From Sulfuriflexus sp. (GTDB lineage: Bacteria > Pseudomonadota > Gammaproteobacteria > AKS1), in contig JAGLUW010000018.1 of NCBI GenBank assembly GCA_023134145.1, forward strand, positions 62,001 through 126,000: a DNA stretch of 64,000 nucleotides, in the 5' to 3' direction. Position 1 is the stretch's first letter; every line of letters begins with the position of its first letter. The notes beneath the pieces were generated by a model. It was not told where the DNA came from. It ran no database searches and worked only from the letters and a program-made list of their open reading frames with translations. Below are positions 58,269 through 64,000 of the stretch, piece after piece. Made by a program: the position numbers and the translations under genes.

Positions 58269-59642
58269 TTACTCAGCTAACGTAAGACCACTCGGGACGC
58301 TCGCAGGAACATCATCACGATTATCAACACTACTTGGATCCGTCAGTGCATTCAGAAAGTCGATAATCAGGTCGACATCTTTGGGGCTGTACTTCATTTT
58401 GGGTATTTCACTATATGCTGCGATTTCTGCAACACGTGCAGGATCGTTCATCACAACAAAGTCCAGTGCATCCAGATCAGGTCGTGACGGTAATTTAGCC
58501 TGTGTTTGATCATAGTTGGTGACTCCTTTCACTGTATTGACGTGATGTTCCACCATTGCACGCAATGTATTGTACGAACCGCTATGACCGTATGGTGCAT
58601 TTAGTGCAACGTTACGTAGTGAGGGTGTGCGGAATTTATAATGGTCAGCAGGATCGCCAGTTACTTGTTCGCGACCAAAATCTTCGCGGCCATCAAAGCC
58701 ATCACCACGACCTGCACCGATCTGCGGCATGGCGATTGAGTGGTAGACATGGTCGGTTTGAAGCACACCACTATGGCAATCAGCACATGAACCACCCTTA
58801 CGGGCGCGACTGTAAAACAGTTTCATACCTTTTTTGGCATTATTGCTCATGGCATTCTTATCACCGCGTAAGTAACGGTCAAAAGGACTGTCATCGGCAC
58901 GCCAGAAAACACGCTCAAAGGCTGAAATAGCATTGGCTGCGTGAGCATAGGTAATATCTGACGCTTGATTGATATCGTCAAAAGAGTCGATGAACATGTC
59001 GACGTACTCGGGGATACCCTGCAAGCGCACGGCGAGCTGTTCCCATACACCGCCGGAGCCAGAAATATTACCAGCGGCGGCTGCATCGGCAACGGGGTTT
59101 TCACCTGACTGTCCCGCCATCTCGGTGGCCGAGGTTACCGGGAACATGGCCTGACAAGCCACGATGTTTTCTAGATTGTCCGGTAAATTGGCACCAGCCG
59201 GTGACTTACAGCTGCTTGGGAATGTGTCATCTAATTCGAGACGACCATCATGAAACATAGCTGTAAATTCCTTGGCACCTTCATTCCAAACATGCGGGGC
59301 GTTACGCGGTACACGTTCATGTACGGCATCTGTACCTGAACCTGTATCGCGGGTTACTCCCAGACCCAGACCACCCTCACCAATCGGTAGCGATAGCCCG
59401 TCACCTGTACCGGCTAACGGGTGGTGGCAGCTGGCGCAGGAAATATTTTTATTACCACTGAGGATCTTGTCGAACATGAGGAATCTACCCAGTTCTACCT
59501 TGGCTTCACTTGGGGCACCATTATCGTGAAAATCACGGTCGGTTAGTGGAGTTAGCTTAAGTTTACTGTCATCTGCCAACGCAGAGCCTCCGGCGAATAA
59601 CACTGAAATAACTGATGCTGTAATGAGTTTCTTAAATTTCAT
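58269..59642 (-). CDS. Di-heme cytochrome c peroxidase (MauG/CcpA family)
   Basis: Periplasmic di-heme enzyme of 457 residues with a signal peptide (ending GSALA). There are two CxxCH heme sites, CASCH in the N-terminal domain and CADCH in the C-terminal domain. RTPSLRNVALNAPYGHSG holds a family-conserved ligand region. It reduces H2O2 with electrons from cytochrome c or acts on a MauG-like substrate. It is longer than typical CcpA, with an insertion at about 100-220 (NAPHVWNEG, FHDGRLELDD) as in the larger MauG-like peroxidases. The ATG at 59642 follows GAGGAAAATTTA; the frame runs open to 59753. Divergent from the two-component genes. Confidence 0.9.
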   Translation of the reverse strand: MKFKKLITASVISVLFAGGSALADDSKLKLTPLTDRDFHDNGAPSEAKVELGRFLMFDKILSGNKNISCASCHHPLAGTGDGLSLPIGEGGLGLGVTRDTGSGTDAVHERVPRNAPHVWNEGAKEFTAMFHDGRLELDDTFPSSCKSPAGANLPDNLENIVACQAMFPVTSATEMAGQSGENPVADAAAAGNISGSGGVWEQLAVRLQGIPEYVDMFIDSFDDINQASDITYAHAANAISAFERVFWRADDSPFDRYLRGDKNAMSNNAKKGMKLFYSRARKGGSCADCHSGVLQTDHVYHSIAMPQIGAGRGDGFDGREDFGREQVTGDPADHYKFRTPSLRNVALNAPYGHSGSYNTLRAMVEHHVNTVKGVTNYDQTQAKLPSRPDLDALDFVVMNDPARVAEIAAYSEIPKMKYSPKDVDLIIDFLNALTDPSSVDNRDDVPASVPSGLTLAE

Positions 59643-59733
59643 TAAATTTTCCTCTTGTCGAGATTTTGTCGAATTTGCTACTGTGGTTGTGCAACGAGGT
59701 AATCGAGTCAGAACCTCATCACAAACAGTTATC

Positions 59734-59808
59734 ATGCAGGTAAGTTGTTTCAAAAAAATTTCTATAGAAAATTAATTTGTTTCAAATTGTTTCAATGAAA
59801 TTGCTGTA
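59734..59808. promoter_or_regulatory. Copy B of the 75-bp GTTTCA regulatory element
   Basis: The sequence holds three GTTTCA motifs, two of them exactly 10 bp apart (direct repeats GTTTCAAATT-GTTTCAATGA), the geometry of OmpR/PhoB-family sites. It also has the palindrome TTTCTATAGAAA. It lies between the divergent peroxidase gene (92 bp to its start) and the regulator gene, whose ATG is 10 bp from the right end. The ribosome site AAGG follows directly, so this element probably controls both, including autoregulation. Confidence 0.62.
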
Positions 59809-59818
59809 GGGTAAGGTA

Positions 59819-60571
59819 ATGATGAGTAGCGAAAGCCGGAAAGAGAAGATCCTGATTGTTGATGACGATCTGCGTCTTCAAGAATTGTTGGCAGAATATC
59901 TTGGCGAACAGGGTTATGTCATTTCTGCCCTGGGTAGTGGTGAAGCGATGGATCGCTGGCTTGATGAGCATCATCCTGATCTGATCATCCTTGATCTGAT
60001 GTTGCCGGGTGAGGATGGCTTGTCGCTAGCGCGGCGCATACGTCAGCGTGATTATATTCCAATTATTATTCTCTCGGCACGTGGCGAAGAACTGGATCGG
60101 ATCATCGGTCTTGAGGTCGGTGCCGATGACTACTTAGCCAAACCTTTTAACCCACGCGAACTGTTGGCGCGTATTCGCGCGGTCTTGCGTCGTGGTTCTG
60201 TAGCGACCGTTGTAGAGGGCGCGGAAAAAAATGTAGCGGCTAATGAGCAACAAGCGCATGCACAGTTCGGTGAGTTCACACTCGACTTGGAGGAACAGGT
60301 TCTGTTGCGAGAGGGACAGGAAGTGAAGTTGACCAGCGGCGAAATGGCACTGCTGATTGTTCTGGTAGAACATCCAAACCGTGTACTCAGTCGTGAGCAA
60401 CTGATGGATATGATTAACACAGGGGAGCATGATCCCTTTGACCGAAGTATTGATGTTCGCATAACCCGCTTACGTCAAAAGATAGAGGACACCAACGCAA
60501 AACCGCGTTTTATACGTACTATCTGGGGACAGGGTTATCGTTTTACCCCCAATGCGAATTCAGGCCAGTAG
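59819..60571 (+). CDS. OmpR-family response regulator
   Basis: DNA-binding response regulator of 250 residues. The receiver domain (about 8-125) has phosphoacceptor D59 (LIILDLMLPGEDG), the acidic pair in VDDD and the lysine in LAKPFNP. A Q-rich linker (about 130-150) leads to a winged-helix effector (about 155-245) with RSIDVRITRLRQKIE and RTIWGQGYRF. The kinase gene starts 11 bp after the last sense codon region, so the pair is cotranscribed; the regulator likely binds the GTTTCA elements beside it. Confidence 0.93.
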   Translation: MMSSESRKEKILIVDDDLRLQELLAEYLGEQGYVISALGSGEAMDRWLDEHHPDLIILDLMLPGEDGLSLARRIRQRDYIPIIILSARGEELDRIIGLEVGADDYLAKPFNPRELLARIRAVLRRGSVATVVEGAEKNVAANEQQAHAQFGEFTLDLEEQVLLREGQEVKLTSGEMALLIVLVEHPNRVLSREQLMDMINTGEHDPFDRSIDVRITRLRQKIEDTNAKPRFIRTIWGQGYRFTPNANSGQ

Positions 60572-60581
60572 TAGTAAGCAG

Positions 60582-61934
60582 ATGAAAATTCCAAATACGA
60601 TCTTTTTCAAAACAGCATCGACGCTGGTTATCACACTGTTGTTGTTGTCGATCATTATTCTGGCAAGCACGGCTTACTTTGTTCTGGTACCGGTGGGTAA
60701 GCGATCCGCAGATGACCTAGCTGCATTGCTGGTGCTTTCCGCGCAGACCTGGACAGAATTGCCACCAGAGACCCGCCCGGATTTTGAGAAAGAATTGATT
60801 ACTGCGCATGGCATCAAGCTACTTGAAGCTGAACAGCCACTTGAGGCAGCAGATCAAATGCAATTCTTTATTTACCGGAACCTGTTACAGCAGGCGCTGG
60901 AAAGACGACTCGGCGAGACTAGTGGTATTATTATGGGTGTCGATGCGCAGTATCCCGAATGGATATGGCTTGATATACCAATACGTGAGCAGACACTGCG
61001 ATTTGGTTTTTCAAAACATCGTATCGGTGCCCGACCTCCGGTTGTATTTTTGGCGGTACTTATTGCCATTGCAGTACTGGCGGTCAGTGCAGCTCTGATT
61101 ATTGCACTACGTCTCGCTCGTCCCCTTGCGTTACTCTCTGCGGCCACTACGGCAGTAGGTCGAGGTGAGAAGAAATCTGTCTCCGAAGATAACGGCCCCG
61201 ATGAAATTATCACCTTGGCTCGTAACTTTAATCAAATGTCACGTGAGGTATCTGAGCTGTTGGAGAACAGGACAACGCTTCTAGCCGGAATTTCTCATGA
61301 CCTTCGGACCCCGCTGACACGTATACGCCTTGCCTTGGAAATTAATACCGATGCTATTAATGCGACACTCCGTTCCAACTTTGAGAGTGATGTCGAGGAT
61401 ATGGAACAACTCCTTGAGCAGGCGCTATTGCTTGCACAAGGAGTTGATAAAAAAGAACAGTTGCAAGAACGAGATCTGGTTAAGTTGTTATCAACATTGG
61501 TCGCACAGATTGAGGCTGAATGGCAGGTACAACATCCCGATAGTGAATGTCAGATCGAGTTTCAAGCAGATGATGCATTAAACGCTAGCTGGCTCTGGCC
61601 ACTGCCGGAGCAAAGTCTGTTAAGGGTGTTGCATAATCTGATAGAGAACAGCGTGCGCTATGGTGATAATAATCCCATCACTATTCAATTAGCTAAGCAG
61701 GGTGATTACCCTTTGATTACCATCCTTGACCGAGGCCCCGGCATTCCGAAGGAAGAACGAGAAGCCGTGTTTCGCCCCTTTTATCGACTAGAGGAATCTC
61801 GGAACTTGATGACGGGGGGTAGTGGTCTTGGTTTGGCGATCGTACGGCAACTTTGTCAGGCTCAGGGTTGGGAGATTACACTTCATCCGCGTATTGGTGG
61901 TGGTACTGAAGTACGTCTGTTACTCAGCTCTTAA
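60582..61934 (+). CDS. EnvZ-like sensor histidine kinase
   Basis: Membrane sensor kinase of 450 residues. Two membrane helices (about 11-36 and 155-180) enclose a periplasmic loop of ~115 residues; a HAMP domain (about 180-232) precedes the HisKA region with phosphoacceptor H239 (LAGISHDLRTPLTRIRLALE, given as GISHDLRTPL). The HATPase has the NLIENSVRYGD N box, DRGPGIP and GGSGLGLAIVRQL. The ATG at 60582 is used; the frame opens at 60552 inside the regulator gene. Partner of the upstream OmpR-type regulator. Confidence 0.92.
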   Translation: MKIPNTIFFKTASTLVITLLLLSIIILASTAYFVLVPVGKRSADDLAALLVLSAQTWTELPPETRPDFEKELITAHGIKLLEAEQPLEAADQMQFFIYRNLLQQALERRLGETSGIIMGVDAQYPEWIWLDIPIREQTLRFGFSKHRIGARPPVVFLAVLIAIAVLAVSAALIIALRLARPLALLSAATTAVGRGEKKSVSEDNGPDEIITLARNFNQMSREVSELLENRTTLLAGISHDLRTPLTRIRLALEINTDAINATLRSNFESDVEDMEQLLEQALLLAQGVDKKEQLQERDLVKLLSTLVAQIEAEWQVQHPDSECQIEFQADDALNASWLWPLPEQSLLRVLHNLIENSVRYGDNNPITIQLAKQGDYPLITILDRGPGIPKEEREAVFRPFYRLEESRNLMTGGSGLGLAIVRQLCQAQGWEITLHPRIGGGTEVRLLLSS

Positions 61935-62800
61935 AATACTCTTCTAGCATCAAACACCGGTCCATCAACACATACGCGTTGCATAGCAGGGCCGTTGTCG
62001 GTTTCGACTTTCACTACGCATCCCGCGCAACCACCCACGGCACAGGCCATGAATTCTTCGAGTGAGACTTGGCAAGGCAAGTCGTATTCGACGGCAAGTT
62101 TGGCAACGGCTTCGAGCATGGGATGCGGGCCGCAGGAGAATATTTCGACTTCGTTACGTTCGTCTTCGCTTAGACCATCAAGCCATGTGCGTGCTAGGTC
62201 AGTCACGTAGCCTTCAAAACAGCCAGGGTAGCCTTGCAGACTAGCGAGTCGGCAGGCGATGCCCCAGTCTTCCATCAACGGCATGGTGCCAATGACGTCA
62301 GGCGCGAGTCCGTTAATCATGTGCTGCGAAGGTTGCACCTTGAATGGAAAGGGCACTTCGGAACCAAGGATCACGAATGGTTCGAATTTTTTGTCATCTT
62401 TCAAATGATCAGCTATGAACACCATCGGTGGCATGCCTACGCCACCACCAATTAGTAGTGGGCGTTTTCGTTCTGGATTAAAGCTGAATGGTTTGCCAAT
62501 GGGTCCCATCAAGCTGAGTGTTTCGCCTACTTTACGTTCACCGAGGGCACGCGTGCCTTCGCCGAGTGCTTTGTAAAGCAAGGTGATCTCACCTTGCTTT
62601 GGATCGGTGCGCATGATCGAAATAGGTCGGCGCATTGGCAGACGTTCGGCGCAGCGAATATGCACAAAGCTACCGGGCTGTGCTTCGGCAGCTGTTTTTG
62701 GTGCGTGCAGGCGCAGAATAAATTGATCGCCTTCATAGGCGTCATGGCTGAGGATTTTAGCGTCCTCAACGTGAATGGTGTTGCGTGTTTGATCAGTCAT
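61931..62800 (-). CDS. PyrK-like dihydroorotate dehydrogenase electron transfer subunit
   Basis: FAD/[2Fe-2S] reductase of about 289 residues. The FAD domain contains LPMRRPISIM (RPISI-type motif) and the NAD domain LLIGGGVGMPPMVF. The C-terminal cluster motif is CAVGGCAGC plus a later C (VCVDGPVF), four cysteines for a 2Fe-2S centre. PyrK partners PyrD class 1B; no pyrD is in the window. The start MTDQTR at 62800 overlaps the pseudo-dihydroorotase stop by 8 bp, so they are coupled. It converges with the sensor kinase gene, overlapping by 4 bp. Confidence 0.88.
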   Translation of the reverse strand: MTDQTRNTIHVEDAKILSHDAYEGDQFILRLHAPKTAAEAQPGSFVHIRCAERLPMRRPISIMRTDPKQGEITLLYKALGEGTRALGERKVGETLSLMGPIGKPFSFNPERKRPLLIGGGVGMPPMVFIADHLKDDKKFEPFVILGSEVPFPFKVQPSQHMINGLAPDVIGTMPLMEDWGIACRLASLQGYPGCFEGYVTDLARTWLDGLSEDERNEVEIFSCGPHPMLEAVAKLAVEYDLPCQVSLEEFMACAVGGCAGCVVKVETDNGPAMQRVCVDGPVFDARRVF

Positions 62801-64000
62801 GGATGGCAGTGAAAACAAGTTGTCCGTTGACGAGGGTGTTGGTTGCGCGGCCGTGCATTTCCCAACCCATGAACGGGGTATTGTGGCCGCGGCTATTCAT
62901 GGTATCTGCGCTGACAAACCAGCTCATATTGGGATCAAAGATGCATATATCTGCACTGGCACCGACACTGAGTTGGCCTTGTTCAAGACCAAGAATGCTC
63001 GCAGGTGTTGAGGTAACGCAGGCAATAATCTCAGAGAGAGTTAATAATTTCTCATCGGCAAGTCGTTTCACCAATGGCAACAAGGTATCGAGTCCAGATA
63101 GGCCGGGGGCGGTATCTGGAAAAGGAGCTTGTTTGGCATCGGGTTCATGCGGTTGGTGATCCGAACAAATCGCGTTTATGACACCTCGTTTTAAAGCATC
63201 ACGAAGGCCATCGCGATCTCGTTGACTGCGCAGTGGTGGAATTAAATGGCAGGCGCTGTCGTATTCACGAATATCGATTTCGCTTAAATAAAGATGATGT
63301 ACAGCAACATCGGCCGTAATTTTGAGACCGTCATGGCGGGCTCGGCCAATCATTTCTGCAGCGCGTGCTGTAGAGAGCTGGCTAAAGTGGGCGCGCACAC
63401 CGGTTTGTGCAATGAGTTCGAGTTCTCGTGCCACGGCAACTGTTTCAGCGGCTTCCGGAATGCCGGGTAATCCTAAGCGTGAGGCGACGGAACCTTCATG
63501 GACACAGCCACTTTTACTCAGGCTGGGTTCATTGGGGCGAATAAAAACAGTCAGGTCATGGGTTGCGGCATATTCAAAGGCATGACGCAGCGTTTGAGAA
63601 TTTTGTACCGGTTGGTTGGCATTACTCATGCCAAGAACACCGGCATTCTTGAGGCTAAGCATTTCGCTAATCAGTTCGCCTTTGAGTCCACTGGTGAGTG
63701 CGCCGAGCATGTGCAGGCGAGCTTGGCCTACTTGGCGAGCCTTGTTGTGCATTAACTCAACAATGGCTGGAGAATCAATCACTGGTTTGGTATCGGGTGG
63801 GCAAACGAGGCTGGTAATGCCTGCGCTGGCAGCGGCCGTGGTTTCACTGGCGATAGTCGCCTTGTGTTCATGGCCGGGTTCACGGAGTCGAGCCGAGAGG
63901 TCGATTAGTCCCGGACAAACAATCTGCTGCTCAGCATTAATGATTTGGTCGGCAGTAAATCCATCGGGTGCTGTGCCTACGGCTTGTACTTTACCGTCGG
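62793..64000 (-). CDS. pyrC': Dihydroorotase-like protein, catalytically dead PyrC' type, 5' end missing
   Basis: Amidohydrolase-fold protein open across the right edge of the window; the start codon is outside. The expected zinc motif of dihydroorotase, DLHxHLREPG, reads DLSARLREPG, so both metal histidines are lost. The second-shell histidine is also replaced (HFSQLSTARA). Other family features remain (PGLIDL, SDHQPHE, GLDTLLPL). This is the pattern of the inactive PyrC' subunit that structures aspartate transcarbamoylase in pseudomonads, where pyrB is adjacent; pyrB is expected just beyond 64000. It overlaps the PyrK-like gene. Confidence 0.9.
   Translation of the reverse strand, partial: DGKVQAVGTAPDGFTADQIINAEQQIVCPGLIDLSARLREPGHEHKATIASETTAAASAGITSLVCPPDTKPVIDSPAIVELMHNKARQVGQARLHMLGALTSGLKGELISEMLSLKNAGVLGMSNANQPVQNSQTLRHAFEYAATHDLTVFIRPNEPSLSKSGCVHEGSVASRLGLPGIPEAAETVAVARELELIAQTGVRAHFSQLSTARAAEMIGRARHDGLKITADVAVHHLYLSEIDIREYDSACHLIPPLRSQRDRDGLRDALKRGVINAICSDHQPHEPDAKQAPFPDTAPGLSGLDTLLPLVKRLADEKLLTLSEIIACVTSTPASILGLEQGQLSVGASADICIFDPNMSWFVSADTMNSRGHNTPFMGWEMHGRATNTLVNGQLVFTAIHD

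Noticed and set aside
62380-62395. GGTTCGAA-like stretch considered as a tRNA T-arm
   Set aside because: It lies inside the PyrK-like coding sequence and no acceptor or anticodon arms fit around it. No tRNA was found in the window.

Overview
The window looks like chromosomal DNA of a free-living gammaproteobacterium. The evidence is gene order: ftsY-ftsE-ftsX followed by rpoH; rpmB-rpmG / radC / coaBC-dut-algC-argB / pyrE-(crc/xth), the Pseudomonas-type order, plus slmA; yggS-proC-yggT-yggU divergent from pilT-pilU; and metX-metW. Base composition is moderate. No rRNA, tRNA, CRISPR array, prophage or intact transposase was seen. The exact genus cannot be read from the sequence.

Layout. 1-7.7 kb: the tail of heme O synthase, then a signalling block with a FecR-domain protein and a CHASE2 adenylate cyclase (minus) divergent from a secreted caspase-like peptidase and a PhnD-type sensor kinase (plus). 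6.9-12.0 kb: rpoH, a two-receiver diguanylate cyclase, ftsX, ftsE, ftsY; a perfect CIRCE operator lies in front of rpoH. 12.1-19 kb: a paired M16 protease operon, a lipoprotein, rsmD, coaD, ferredoxin, gamma-glutamyltransferase and a MOSC protein. 19-21.4 kb: a short integron-type cassette array without an integrase, with attC sites between minus-strand hypothetical genes. 21.6-26.3 kb: mutM and a Gld-like ABC exporter operon. 26.4-32.2 kb: a globin-coupled diguanylate cyclase, a hydantoinase A, an EAL-HDOD protein and a fatty acid desaturase. 32.3-42.6 kb: the ribosomal protein/coenzyme A/dUTPase/algC/argB/slmA/pyrE/xth housekeeping block. 42.6-48.4 kb: small envelope proteins, AmpG, and an ECF sigma/anti-sigma pair followed by a very acidic repeat protein and a beta-barrel protein. 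48.4-57.3 kb: metW-metX, a dynamin-like GTPase, yggU-yggT-proC-yggS, pilT-pilU. 57.3-64 kb: small exported/membrane proteins, a di-heme peroxidase, an OmpR/EnvZ-type two-component pair, PyrK-like reductase and a truncated pseudo-dihydroorotase.

How they fit together. Much of the window is housekeeping (division and SRP targeting, heat-shock sigma, CoA and nucleotide synthesis, proline, methionine, twitching motility). On top of it sit several signalling modules: three c-di-GMP proteins, a cAMP cyclase, two histidine kinases, and an ECF sigma system. The most informative non-coding signals are the CIRCE box at rpoH, the matched attC sites of the cassette array, and a 75-bp element found twice around the peroxidase/two-component locus. 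That element is a good candidate for the binding site of the encoded OmpR-type regulator.
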